Shown piece after piece: positions 1-12,500 of a stretch of DNA of 23,813 nucleotides. Every line of letters begins with the position of its first letter. The stretch's first letter is position 1. Origin of the DNA: Isohypsibius dastychi (lineage: Eukaryota; Tardigrada; Eutardigrada; Parachela; Isohypsibiidae); contig JAQIWT010000312.1 in assembly GCA_034696485.1 (NCBI GenBank), positions 1 to 23,813 of the forward strand, given 5' to 3'. The position numbers were made by a program, and so were the translations under genes. Below the pieces are notes generated by a model that did no database searches, was not told the DNA's origin, and saw only the letters and a program-made list of their open reading frames with translations.

Positions 1-522
1 GAACCCCATTTTTGGAGTTTGCACAAGAGCTATAATATTGCATCTTTCGTTATGGTCATGTCAAAAGACACTAAAAAGGCCGATCAAGACAAAGCTTTTG
101 ATGCAGCCAGGGATTTGCTCAAAACAAGCAAGATTAAATATAGCACCATAGAATTCGAACGGTCGGGTGCTGGTTTTGGTGGCCAGTCTGGCCTGACAGC
201 TGGAAAGTCTGTTGATGAGCCATTGTCCGACCCCAAAGCAGAGAAGGAGAGGCAGAAACAGCTGAAGGCAATAAAGAAAGAGGCAGAAAAATTTGCGAAG
301 AAGGTGGAGAAAGAAAAAAACAGTGCTCTGAAAAAGGCAATGAACGAACTTAAGAAAACGGAGAAAGCTGCGAAAAAGAAACTAGGGAATGTATCAGTGC
401 CATCAGCAAGTACGGTCGGAAATGCAGTATCCGAAATGGTTGCTGGAGCAACAAGTGGTCTGAAAGGAGAGGAAAGTGTGATGGATTCCCCAGGCAGCAA
501 ACCGGGAAAGACAAAAAAGTAA
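1..522 (+). CDS. Lysine-rich protein, 3' terminal part (5' partial)
   Basis: I do not recognise this protein. The reading frame is open from the left edge to a TAA at 520-522, so it is either the last exon of a gene starting outside the window or a short gene starting at one of two in-frame ATGs (52 or 58). A splice acceptor could lie near 17-25. The visible chain begins with a mixed region containing AARDLLKTSKIKYSTIEFE. It then has a Gly-rich stretch, a strongly charged Lys/Glu helix of about 55 residues (roughly nucleotides 230-395), and a Ser/Gly tail ending in KPGKTKK. The helix looks like a single alpha-helix or short coiled coil. No signal peptide or membrane segment is visible. It lies tail-to-tail with PACRG, 462 bp away. 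Real coding is likely from the sustained charge pattern, but function is unknown. Confidence 0.5.
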   Translation, partial: EPHFWSLHKSYNIASFVMVMSKDTKKADQDKAFDAARDLLKTSKIKYSTIEFERSGAGFGGQSGLTAGKSVDEPLSDPKAEKERQKQLKAIKKEAEKFAKKVEKEKNSALKKAMNELKKTEKAAKKKLGNVSVPSASTVGNAVSEMVAGATSGLKGEESVMDSPGSKPGKTKK

Positions 523-984
523 CGTTCTCAGACCCGATAAGTATTATGGTGAACTTGTCGGAAGATCAGCTTTCCGCATCCGAGGTTTCGCGGGCTGACT
601 CTCTCGAGACTCTGTGAAAAAGTGAATCATTTTGCCATGGAAAAGCGTTAATCGGACCGAAGGACTTAGCCTCTGTCCGCCCTCCACATTGTTCAAGCCC
701 GGCGACTCCTCAATTTTCGATTTCAATACGATTTATAAACTTTTTCTTTTTCTGTCTTACTGATTGCCTAGATCGATGATTGCCATTCAGGCCAGTTTTT
801 AAGTGTACCACCGTTGTACTTGACTCAAAGGGCAAAGATAAGAGGACATCTGCAAAATGTGTAGTTTTGAACCGTCTCTGATAACAGGTGGCTCAAAGTC
901 CCACAGAAATAACACGGATGCAGATTGACAGGATTTGTTAATGTGCAGATAAAACAAGAACGAATGCGGCTGCAAAAAAACGAC
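523..984. other. Convergent intergenic spacer (two 3' UTRs)
   Basis: This stretch separates the stop of the lysine-rich gene (+) from the stop of PACRG (-). It must hold the 3' UTRs of both. I see no open frame of note, no repeat and no clear AATAAA signal on either strand. Confidence 0.5.
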
Positions 985-2029
985 TTAGTTCAGAATGCAT
1001 GATTCATAAGTTGGGATCATGTATTTTATATTTATAAACGCGTCTTCTCCGCCGTGCCTTTCCATGAGTTCCAGAGTCTCGTTTATCTGCCAAAAATAAA
1101 CTGATGAATCCACACCAAGTTCGATTCATGTAAGGATGTTCAGGATTGCCTCACCAAATCTCCGAGGTTCTCTCTCAGCTGTTGGCTGTATTCGATTTTA
1201 TCTCCGAGGTTAGCTGTAACAGAGTTCTTAGTTACAACAGCTAAGGAAGATAAGTGGACAAAATCCAACCATTCTTGAATTTGAAGATATTGAATGTAGG
1301 AAGCAACTGCCTGTAGTAGGGTACCAAAGCTTCTCCACAGAGGTCACAACACAGGATGAGGTGCTGCAGGGCTTTCAGAGTTGTACACATGACTTGAGCG
1401 TTGTGGGTAGTCAGAGCGCCTGTGACAAACCGGCCATTAAACAGCGTTACTTAAATGCAGACTTTGGTGCATACGCTTTATTGGCATTATTAGTTGGGGC
1501 ACAACAGGAAGGATCAAAGGTCCACCATGCTCGAGCAGATCGTGAACGCCCTGACGAGCAAGAAATTCATATGGATGGGTTGTCTCCCTCAACCCCTCGA
1601 AGAACAATGGTAGATAATGATGATAATCAATTTTGTCCAAGGGAACCTAGAGCTCAAATTTGCCTTTCATGTCACAATGGGCAGTTTGCATGATTGATGT
1701 TGACCTTCCACGCTATTCTGTTGCCTTTTGCACAGAGCTCAAGGCCAAACGGGAAATCTCCGCGCTCATAGAACTTTTTAAAAACAGTTGTTCCGATTAT
1801 TCTTGGCTCGAAAATGCCTGTTATCTTTGGTTTTGCTACCTAGTTTAAGAACGTTAAAATATCACGAAGACCGCGAGCTAACTATACATACCCGAATGTC
1901 TTTTTGACGGCTTTGAGTGCTGAACCCCGGAACAATCCTTTTGTGTGATTCCTTCGCTCGTGCGGCTTTGTCATTGACGCTTTTCACGCCTTGGGTCTCA
2001 TAAAATATTTGCTTGTCCTTTTTTGCCAT
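985..2029 (-). CDS. PACRG: PACRG, parkin co-regulated gene protein
   Basis: PACRG, with its partner CFAP20/FAP20, forms the inner junction that closes the B-tubule onto the A-tubule of ciliary doublet microtubules. In mammalian sperm it also binds MEIG1. The gene is complete in six exons: 2029-1892, 1839-1705, 1646-1475, 1419-1270, 1213-1155 and 1086-985. All junctions are GT-AG and in phase, and introns are 52-68 nt. The product is 251 aa, the usual family length. Family hallmarks are visible in order: [94 protein letters not shown] and the C-terminal [16 protein letters not shown]. The first ATG (2029-2027) begins MAKKDKQ, and the N-terminal 55 residues are variable as in other species. The next gene upstream is divergent, with its ATG at 3594, so the two may share a promoter region. 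Identification is very secure. Confidence 0.96.
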
Positions 2030-2632
2030 CCCTCATGGAAAAATGATGTAAATGGCCGACACTTATTCGACGCCGTCTTGTGGGGCTACCTGGCGTGAAC
2101 CATCCAGACAAAGATTTTTTGACTCGTACAGGTTCACACTCTATACTATATTCATCCTTGATTAGTGCCGAAGGTTACCCAAAAAGTTATCATTTTATTA
2201 AATGGATCGCTGTTACCATTAACAACACTGTCAGAGACAAAACCGGTAAAAGAGTTGCTGCTCACCAATACCTCTGGAATTTTGGTGAAGTCTACGAGAA
2301 CAGATCAATTTATTAAATCATATTCAAGATACTCGAGGTGGCCAACAAGAAATTTGCGGTGGCTGTAGCACCAAATAGAAACGTATGAGGCAGAAATGAA
2401 GAACTTCAACATCGCTCACTGCCCACAACAGAGACTAATGTGTTTGACTAAGCGCAATTTTTCAGTTGTCCAATGCCGTTATCGAACAGAAACGTGCGTC
2501 GCGATGCACCCACGCCTTTGAGAGAGGCGTAGAACTGTCTTGTTCATTTCATAAAGAAATTATCCACTTATCTTCAAAGTCGACTGCTAAAATTCTAAAC
2601 ACCATGTAGCTGTGTAGCTCCGTGGTGCTTCA
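2030..2632. other. Divergent intergenic region, PACRG side
   Basis: This is the 5' flank of PACRG up to the first miniature transposon. A 79-codon open frame on the + strand (2080-2316) lacks an ATG and resembles nothing I know, so I do not call it a gene. No TATA box or other motif stands out. The PACRG promoter should lie here. Confidence 0.4.
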
Positions 2633-3012
2633 CAGGGGTGTACCGAGGTTCAAAACTTCTGGAGACTGAATTGATTTTTCAATTTTTCGCTGCGCACAAT
2701 TCCAGCCGGGAGGCTGGATTTTGAGCCGGGGGGGGGGGGGGGTGGGAGGGGGGATGTAAGAGGTGTATGGTTCGGCGGTTCTGAGAAGGGTCTAAAAAAC
2801 AAAAAGTTACGTAAATAAGCGGAATTAATGGTGTTTTTTTAGTTTCAGAGGTTCGAAAAACTGGCAAAAACTAACGAAGTTATTTGGGAGGCTGGGTTTG
2901 AGAAGCTATTCAAAATACTCGGGAGGCTTACTCGAGAGGCTAGCAAAATATTCGGGAGGCTGAAAGCCTCAATCCTCCCCCCCCCCCCCCACCCCATCTC
3001 GGCACACCCTTG
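2633..3012. mobile_element. hAT-like MITE (380 bp)
   Basis: The ends are inverted repeats. The left end reads CAGGGGTGTACCGAG (2633-2647) and the right end, read on the other strand, CAAGGGTGTGCCGAG (3012-2998), 13 of 15 identical. A start of CAGGG type is characteristic of hAT transposons. Flanking 8-mers are gtgcttca (2625-2632) and atgctaca (3013-3020), matching at 6 of 8 positions, as expected for a decayed 8-bp hAT target duplication. The interior has no coding capacity. It carries repeated GGGAGGCTG-type motifs and two opposed homopolymers, 15 G at 2728-2742 and 14 C at 2977-2990. It is non-autonomous and looks old. The superfamily assignment rests on the termini and imperfect duplication only. 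Confidence 0.65.
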
Positions 3013-3170
3013 ATGCTACAGTCGAGTTACGTAGAACCATATAGTGCTACAACGGGTCCAGATACGCAACGGTGACGATACGTGCTGCGGCTCATTTTTC
3101 CGCGCGTGTGTAGCAGGACATCCCTGCCGGGCAGGATTGTCCTGTGACACCCGGACAATCTTGACGGCTA

Positions 3171-3415
3171 TCGTGCATTTCAAAAGGTACTGCGGTTCGA
3201 CAATTTCGTGGGCGGTCGATTGACGTCAGTGTTTACGATCGAACCGACCAATGAAATTTGGATGCTTTGAAACCAATGGAACAGGTAACAACACGGATTG
3301 GTCAACAAAATGCTCAATTTTCATTGGTGCCTGAATCGACCAACTGGATGTGCATGTGACGTCGTACGACTGCCCCCTATAGACCTCGAACCGCAGTACC
3401 TTTTGAAATGCACGA
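3171..3415. mobile_element. MITE with 30-bp perfect TIRs and TA target site
   Basis: A 30-bp inverted repeat is perfect between 3171-3200 and 3386-3415 (outer bases TCGTGCATTTCAAAAGG). TA dinucleotides flank both ends (3169-3170 and 3416-3417), which suits a Tc1/mariner-type miniature element of 245 bp. Inverted similarity continues more loosely inside: GACGTCA near the left arm is mirrored by TGACGTC near the right, and CCAATGAAATT is mirrored by AATTTTCATTGG. There is no coding capacity. The perfect arms suggest fairly recent insertion. It ends 178 bp before the start codon of the coiled-coil gene. Confidence 0.8.
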
Positions 3416-3593
3416 TACACGCGTGTACAGACATGTAGTGCTTTTGAATGCTTTACGTGATTATTGGTTGAAAGATAAGTTCGCTAAAGCGTGCATGATT
3501 TTCTGTGAGTTTAAACTTGGTATTTTCGCTGGTCTGGTAGATGTTGTAGCAGTGGTTACCATGCAGAGTGAAGCGGTTTCGTGAGGAAACGTC

Positions 3594-6500
3594 ATGTCAA
3601 ATCCTGTCATTCAAGCAATGAGCAACAATCAGTTCGATCTCGAGGACATTTGTCGAAGACGGAGGTCGGTTTAACAAGCCAGTACTAGCACAAAATATCT
3701 ACTGGTATTATTGGTAGAATTTCGGGAGTCGAATCTGAGGACTCATTTGGTGACCAGAGACCATTGAAAGAAAGCATAAGCGGCGATTACCATGTGCAGC
3801 TACAGATTGCTTCACCGCGAGGAAAGAAAGGTTCGATGCGATCAAGCCGATCAAACAGCCGACGAGACCGATATCACAACGAAAGAGGCTCCGTCAGCGG
3901 ATCGCTAGCTTCAGATAACAGCTGCGATATGACAGTGATGCGGGCTAGGGTAGGCGCGGTGAGTACAGTTGTAAAGTTGCATGGCGCACAGACAACCTGA
4001 GTTTTGATAGACGGATCATTTCGACGAGGAAAGATCTCAGCTGCTTTGTGCGGCATTCAGCACCGAGTAACTTGCAGTGAGAAAAGGCGGGTGTTCATGC
4101 AGACATTTCCATTCTTTGTAGCAAACTCATACGAGAGATCGACAGAATATCAGAGATCATTCTGGCAGACTGTGTTTTAGATCAGGAGTTCGATGATGTC
4201 TTCACGAAGCGCCAACAGCGGTATGATAATTTTTTTGAAATTCTACACTTTGAAATTGTCTGATAAGAGACTCGCAAAATTCAGTTTCTTGAGAAATCTT
4301 CACAAACTACGGAATGCCGCGCAGAGTGTCAGTCAGCAACTTAGAAAGATGCAGTCAAATATGAAAAAACATTTCAATGCGGTGAGTGAGCGGCTTACCT
4401 TCGTTAGTCGCGCACCGATTGCACTGCTGATTTATTATGTTTCAGACCGACCAGAAATTGCGGGGACTAGGAAATGAAGCTCTCTGCGAAATCATCGGGC
4501 AATACCGTGTCGAGAACGAATCCCTGAAAGATCAAATCGGTCGATTAACTCAGTCACTGAAGTAAGTCTGCAAACTAACACACAGGAGTAGAGGCAGCCA
4601 GTTCACTGTTTCAGGTCCATCGAATCAGAAAAAGGAGAAAGAGAAGAGCAGTACCAGAAGGCTGTACGACGAAACTCAGAACTCAAGGCCAATTTATCTG
4701 GTATTACCAACCAGTTCAAGAGCGTGGCTTGCAAAGTAAGTTTGTTACCCCCTGTATCTGATTTACCCCCCCCCCTGTATCTGATTTACCTCCCCCCCCC
4801 TCCAGTTGAGGAGCCTGAGGGTCTAGGGCAAAAGCCTTATTTCCTCGTAACGCGATTGATTTTTTTTCTAGGAGTCCAAAACAACTGATTTAGAATCTTT
4901 CTGTACGAAAAATACCCGTCCACCGTTCGGAAACAAAACCTTCTCTATACCGTGTTTTAACACACGGATTGTTTGCCACTTTAGCTCTTAGTTATGTTCC
5001 CCAGAATCAGTTTCGAATTCTCATCCAGGATTATAAGGAATTTTCCTCTATTAGCTCCCCTGAAGATCGAGAATCCTCAGAAATCTCCCTAATTTCCTAG
5101 CCGTTCCTAGCCCCCTTTCAGGGAACTTCCTTGTTCGCCGCGGCTTCCGTCGTCCCAAGGGATGGGATGAGCCTATTATTTATTTACCTACGATGTCAAA
5201 TCAAGTCGAGATGTTATATACATCATCACGAATGAAAAGTTTGCGCCCAAGCTCGAAATCCGCTGTACCTTTAGAACACGTGTCCAGTAGCAAACAGTGG
5301 TGAGAAAAAAGATGACTGTTTTCTGGGTTCTCGATCTCTGGATCGGGTGCTCATGTAAAAGCAAAACGAACTGTTTGCATGGGATCTGAATCGGAATATA
5401 AATGTTTCGGCAATCAAGACAACACCAAAGTCTACATTTTGGCCGTGAAGACATAGATCAAAGAGCTAGCTACTGAAGAAGTATAATGGTGCTCTCTCTT
5501 TCTCAGAACAGACAGCAAAAAATAAATGAGAGAAAACAGATCTAAAAAACTTCGTTGCAGGTTGATCAGTGTGATGAGCTGGAGCGTCAGAACAAAGCGC
5601 TAGGAGAAAAGCTGCGGCTCAGCCAGTCGCTTAATGTCAATGTGCATCCGGAGATGGCCGATAACGCACAAACCGAAATCTCCTTACTCAAGACGATAGA
5701 GGGGCAGAAAGCGGTCATCAAGCTGCTGGAAGAAAAATTAAATGAATCTGAGAGGAATGGCTTGGCCTTGGCGCAGGGATGCCAACCAGCACGGTCGTCA
5801 AAATTATCAAGCGGTAAACTTTAACTCAGAACGAACATTCATTTTGGGATGATAACAATTCCCTGAAATAAAACGTTTTGTCATGAATTCTGAGGACTCA
5901 AAGTATAACCAGCTGCTTTTTCTACTGAGCTGACACATATGCTACCAAGCGCGTGTCTTTTGAGCGGGGAAATCGGGAGGGATACTGTTTGATTCAGAGG
6001 AAGACGTGGACGTTAGATGGCAAGTCCACAGTTAATATTCGCGGATCGTGCTTTGGGAGCTTGTTTTTTCGGAGTGGCCATTTTCGGAGTATAGCTTTGG
6101 GTGTCCCGACATCTGGGAGTCCGTAGCTTTCGGAGTGCCAAAATGGTAGTAAGATATTTCGGAGTGTCCACTTTTTGGAGTCTGACCACCGAGCTTTGGG
6201 AGTGAGCAAAAAAACTCATGATCCGCTAAATACGGGCCGTAAAGCGGATCTGGCAGCTCACCGTATAAGCCACCTTACTTCAAACGCTACTTTAGTTGTT
6301 AAGTGCGTCACATTGTCCACGGAGTGAGGAATTCCGGCGGATGTAATTTTTGCTTGGAGATTGTCCGGAGGTTCAGGGGTTACACTGGATCTGGATTCCA
6401 CAGGGGGTTTCGGGGTGGGGGCTCGGGGGCGAAGCCCCTGTAGGGTTGTGGTTTCAGGAATATATTTGAATTCTATCAACACCCCAAGCGAAACTGACTT

Positions 6501-9500
6501 CCGCCGGAAGTCCTCACTCCGTGGCAAGAAGTGTGTTTTCTGAGTAAGAAAATTGAACAGAACCTGAAAAACACTTCAGGGGTCCGAAAATCCACTAACG
6601 AGTCTTGTCGCAACCAATAAGTTTTTGTCGTGTTATTACTCCGAAAAGTACATGCTCCGAGAATTCCGTCACTCCCAAAATGGCACTCCGAAAAACACCT
6701 ACTCCGAGACCTCGGACTCCGAAAATTTTCCCACTCCGAAAATGTCACTCCGAGAATGGCACTCCGAAAATGGCACTCCCAAAGATCTTACTTCGAAAGC
6801 ACGGGGTGCCGTTAATATTAACCTGATTCAAAAACTTCAAAGCAGCACTTGGTCTGGTTGTCTGCTTTTCCTGCTTGATAAATTCGTTTGAAGTTCAGGC
6901 CTTCAAGGTTCAAAAACTATTTTTTGGATTTAAATAATTTTAACGTTTTTTGGCATTTACTCGTGTTGAACTCGTGTGGAATTTACTCGTGTTTGGCATT
7001 TACTCGTTTACTCGTTCACTCATCAGTTTGCTTCTCTGGATTGGCTGTAGCTGGTTTATGATATCGTCCGACAGAGCACGATTGTAGCCACGATATACCA
7101 ATCCTGTAGCTCTTTGAATAAAATGTACTGGCTCTTAACTCCTGAACACATATCCTTGTATTGCCTGTGGTCAAGGTATTTTCCATTCACGGCTTCTGCC
7201 GTGTGTTCATAAGAGCGATTCCGTGAGTGATTCCGAGTTTCCCGCACTTGCCAGAACTTTTTCCTTGCAGTCGCCCCCACTCATTTACCGTAGATTCTAT
7301 TTAGAATCCACAATTCTAGCAGAAACATATTCGGAAAATTTGTTGTCATTTGCTGGCGTCATATTTCCCCTCATATTTCCGTCACACTTCCATGTGAGAT
7401 GGTTCACAGCGGGCTCTACTCCTCTCGTTTTAGGGCTTCAGGATGGTTTCAACGTGGGAAATCAAAGCGGCAGAAACACCATTAACGGTGTGAACAAAGT
7501 GGACAAGACTTCACGTGAGGCGTTGATTTCGCCCCAGAAACGCTCTTCTGTGACTCCTCAACCTTCAGTTCCCCGTTTCAGTCAGGTCGATTCTATGAGG
7601 ACTGAGAACACGGACGCAGGAACTGCGCTCACTCGGGAATCTATCAAAAAACCCATCACATTATCGTCGAATAGCGTTGATCGAACTCAGCAAGCCAGGA
7701 ACTCCACTGAGGCACACGACGTGCGTCGACAGAGTGAAAAGCGTGAGCCCAGCGTTATCAGTTACGTGAGTGGAATGTCGCCACCATTTACCTCGTCAAC
7801 GGTGACAGAGTTTGTGGGTACTGAACCATACCAAAAGCATATATCAGACCAGGAGACTTGGAGTCAAGCGGCATCAAATACTGATCCCAACGTGGCAGAT
7901 GCGTACAAGCGACTACAAATAGAATACGATAACCTCAAGGCTAACTGCGAGCTGCGACAGCAAAAATTCATCAACGAAGCAGTTCCTCAGGAGAGGAAAT
8001 ACACTGATTCGCATATTTTGAATGATGGCAGTGGAAGTGATGAATCTGTGCACAACAGTACGAAAAGAGAATCATCACTTCCGAAAGAAGAACTGGATGG
8101 TCCTTCAGTTGAGAGGGAAGGTATTCATAACGATTCAGAAACAAAGGAAAGATCCGATTTGCAGATGGCACTCTCAGGCTCATTAAAAGAGAACGGCCTG
8201 CTTGTGAGTGCACCCGGAAACCTGACGAAGAGAGCGGCTCTGACCATGACTCTTGTCACCCTTTTCAGTCTAGTCAAGAAGAGTCAATGTCGGCAGGCGA
8301 ATCCTATCAACAACTAGAAGCACTAGTCAGGAAAATATCTGACGTTCTTAGCTCAGTGAAAGAGTCACGAGACCAAGATAATGCAAGAAGAACCTCGAGA
8401 CAAATCGAAAGTTATGACGAAGTGCCAGGAGAACCACAACACTTATCCACGTCCAACACATCATCTGGGAAACCCACTCTAGACGATAGCACACAGAAAA
8501 ATTCTCGTCAGTCAACATCTGCTAAGTTGAGCTTAGTGTCTGGAAAATATGATCCAGTGTTCTCTGGCAGTGAAAACGAAAGAAGATCGTTCGCCCGAGC
8601 AAGAAAACTAACAGGTTCTCCAAGTGATGTGGTCTCTGAGACGGGAGATACTCTAAGCCGAAGCCTAGCAATGTCCCCATCACTTGAAAGAAAGGAGAAA
8701 AAAAGGCTAGGACGCAGAGACAAAGTGGGTCCTGAACAGAAGGCATTCCAAGACGCGAAACCGCGAACAAGCAATGTCACGCCGCCGCTTTTGAAATCTC
8801 TCAGTCACAGCCTGCATGGCAGTATGCATCAGCCAGACAACGACGAAGATGACCCTCGAACATCGACACCCGAAGACCAGAAGGCTAGCGTAAATGTCAG
8901 AAAGAGGTCTGCGCGTCGTTCCACTGGGTGTGGGTTGCACAGGGAAAGCCGACGAAATAAGTCAGAACTACTTCGGAATGCCCCAGAAACTTCGCCAAAA
9001 AAATCGATCAGGATGTCTCTCACACCGCTGGGCGAGAACTCTGTTGTTGAAGGAAACGCAGATGACAGCCAAACGATACAGTCTGCTCGGAAATCTGTGC
9101 AAAAAACCGACGTGAAACGAGTTTCGACTGGTGCTTTAAAAAAGAAGCGCAAAACTGGAAGCGAAATACCCACTGAGATAGCAGCTGATTTTGGTTCCAG
9201 ACGAAGATCCAAAGTTTCACGGAAGTCAAGAGGATGCAGAATCACTGCTGGCAACAATCCGAGCATCGTGAGAAACGAAACTAGAGAGTTTGCTGAACAC
9301 CTTGGCGTCGAGATAGAAGGAGCGAAGCAGGTAGGCAGTCTTACATCGCAACACGTGTACATAACATTATTCGGTTCATAAGCAAAAAATGTTTTCGTTT
9401 TTGGCCCGTATAGACAAACAATGGACCAGACCAGCTTAGAACTAGTATCACCAACCAGAGTCAGTTTGTGAACCAAGTGAAAAATTTGGAGACACACGTT

Positions 9501-12500
9501 TCTGAATGTGAAAGACACATCAACGGACTTTCGGAAGATATAACGGCTACCCATCGATTACTCAAAAAAACCGATCGAAGATCGCAAAATGCGGAGCTTG
9601 CAAATAAAGCGTCACAAGAAGAACTGGTTGGGCAGATCCTTAATCTGAGAAATATCTTGGAAGCTAATATATCCTCATCCGATAAGGTCAATTAGATACA
9701 CCGCTCATTTCGAGTGACGTATTCGAAGAACGTTTCTTTAGGATGTTCAGGTCGATACCGATGGATCGCTCAAAAACTGGTCTGCGAAAGACGGTTGTCT
9801 GCTGACAGAAGAGATAAAGAGTTCGCTCAATGCCATCGAGAGCAATCTTAACAAGACGTGTAGGAACCACTACCGAAAGATCAAGAGAGGATTCCAGGAA
9901 TTAGCTGATGGAATTTCGTCAACCACAAATAATTCCCAGTTTCCGATAATTGAGACTGAAGTTAAATCGTGGTTTACTGGACTTAATGACGAACTGAAAA
10001 ACCTACGGAGATGTGTAAATAAATCACGCACTCCATCCAGCGTATTCAGCAATCTGGAATGCAAAGACGTCGTTGAGGAACTTGTCAGAAAACTTCTGGT
10101 CATAAAAGACGAGAATGTTGATCGAAAACCGAGAGCGTGTTGCAACCAACAGGAATATTGCCGTACAAAACCTACCGGTGAGACTTGCTCCACTCCACCA
10201 AATTAATCATTAGTTTATGCTTAATTAACGATAGAGTTATTACAGAACTCGACGATTGTCTGGAGAAACTGGAGTATTACAAGTTGAAAAGCGTGAAACT
10301 GGAAGAAGAGATCGCAGAGCTGAGAAAACTCATTGGGTGTAAATCAAAAAAAAATATGTTTGACAGCGCCGCATCGGATACAGCTAGTCAAGAGAACTGC
10401 TCCTTGGCCGCATGTATGAAGGAAAACAGTCGGCTCAAGAAGAAGATCGCGAATCTGACTGTGCGTCTTGAACGGCTAAATAGCTGCAAAGAACAGAAAC
10501 AGCCGGCTGCCCAAGTCGGTTGCAGTGTGCTCGACATGACGTCCAGCTCTATGATGGCGGTCAACGAGTGCTTAACACGGTCACGGCCAACAAATTCTAA
10601 AATTAGATTCATGGACAGAAGTGCTCAACAAGGAACTGAGAACAATTTGGATTCAGCTCATATGGAATACGAACTCAAGAAAATTCAGACGAAGCTGAAA
10701 TGCGCTGTTTGCCAAATCAGTTCGGTAAATTTTTTCTGTTTAATCATAAAATATTGTTTCACTCAACCCATGAAATGGCCCATTAGTCCGCTGAGTGGTT
10801 CGTTTCGTCAGTTTGGGTTACGGTCGTAGCACGTCCACACATCTTTCATATCTCACAAGCACGGGGGGGGGGGGATTAAGTGTCTAGTCAGATTTCCCAC
10901 GTGTTCAAGCAGCTGATGTACACTCCGTTAAGTAATTTACTGGAAAACTCCCATGTTAAGTCTACGAGAGTTTTCCAGTAAATTACAGAAAGAAGTGTAC
11001 CGGCAAACATAACACTGTTCCATGTAAAGTGTAAGTGAGCCGGAGACAGGGCGGTGAATGCTGAATTGCGCGCGAAAACTAGCCAAACAAGCAAGCTTCA
11101 TCTCGCAGGTTTCAGCGTGATGGTAAACTGAAGGCGTGGCTCACGCTCTGAAACTATTATGGGAGACCTATGCTCCACTAACAGCCACACGGACAAGATG
11201 ATAAACAGTAACACGATCAATGACTTCGTTTATGACTGACTTCTCAGAAATCCTCTGATGTCTTAAACGAAATATTGTTAACGTCCGAACAGACTAATGC
11301 TTCCGTGAACGACTTGACCTTAAAACATCAGAGCAATTACTAGAGAAGATCAGCCGCACCATTCAATTTATTTGGACATTCTTGAAGACTTGCTCATCGT
11401 ATGGTAATGAGCCATCAGTGGCTGAGAAATCATCCGTTTTTAAGAGCTCGTTTAAACCAGTTGACTTATGATGATGATTGTTAACTCCTAATATTCTTAG
11501 CTGGAAGAATCACTTCGGACCAAGGAGGACGAGCTGCAGACACTCAGGCAGTGCTCACGTGATTCGCGGCTCAAGGTAAAATCAGATGCTTTCAAAAGAC
11601 ATTTTTCGGTCGTGAATGAATCATTTTTGGCAGGTGGAAATCACTCAGTTAAAAGTGAAGATCGGAGAACAACAAGAGGAAATCACTGAGCTTCACAATC
11701 ACGTCCAAGAGTTGCGTAACAAATGCAGACTGCTTGAAGGTATGACTTTTCGTTCAATAATGACCGCGTAAGGAGCCAAGAGCCTCAAAAGTTCTGAAAT
11801 TACCTGCGTCGACCATAAAACGAAGAGTCGCACGTTTTGGTGCCAACCCCCCTTCCCCACTCCAAGTGGGGGGTGGGGGGGGGGGGGGGAGGACTTTAAC
11901 ATTCGAAAGCAAACTGGGACCTGTTCTCTGTTTCTATCAGTCTACAGAAAAATAATGACTGATAAAACAAGCTTGTCTGCTTTTGATCAGGCTGAGACTG
12001 CAAAAAATCTCAACATCTAAAAGGGTTATCGGCGTTTCTTTATCAAGTGGTCGTAAGGTCTCCTAAACATGGTAGCGATAGCACAGATCAGTTGACCGGA
12101 GAGCGATTTTTTTTCAAAAAAAGAAAGAGACCTTTCTTAAGTTTGAGTGTTATCGATAATTCCGTTCAAGTGTAACGCAACATTCTATTTCCGGTTGGCA
12201 GACCAAAGTCGAGATCATATTCAACAGAAACGACGTCTCGAGGAGGAGATGCGATCGAGATCTGTGAACGAAAGAGATGAGATTAATCGGCTGAATCAGT
12301 TAGTGCAAACAAAAACGGAAAATATCGGTTGCTTGGAAAAGGCATTACGGAATCAGAAATGTCCCTGTTGTTGGACAGACGAGATCAAAAGCAAATCGTG
12401 CACCAACACTTCCCGGAGACTGTCGGGGCTTCTGTCTGGTGATTCTAACCATGATCTTACACGCAGCATTCACGCTTCAATCCAAGGTGGTGGAGACAGC

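Noticed and set aside
1232-1693. Open frame on the + strand, over 150 codons
   Set aside because: It runs antisense to PACRG exons 3-5, whose identity is certain. It has no recognised content of its own.
2080-2316. 79-codon + strand frame upstream of PACRG
   Set aside because: It has no ATG, no consistent splice sites and no known motif.
7056-7280. 74-codon minus-strand frame inside the long intron
   Set aside because: It starts with GTG rather than ATG and has no similarity that I recognise. It could be a relic of an insertion, but there is not enough to call it.
8829-9554. 241-codon minus-strand open frame
   Set aside because: It is antisense to the large tenth and eleventh exons of the coiled-coil gene and starts with no supporting context. 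The + strand frame is confirmed by splice phases.
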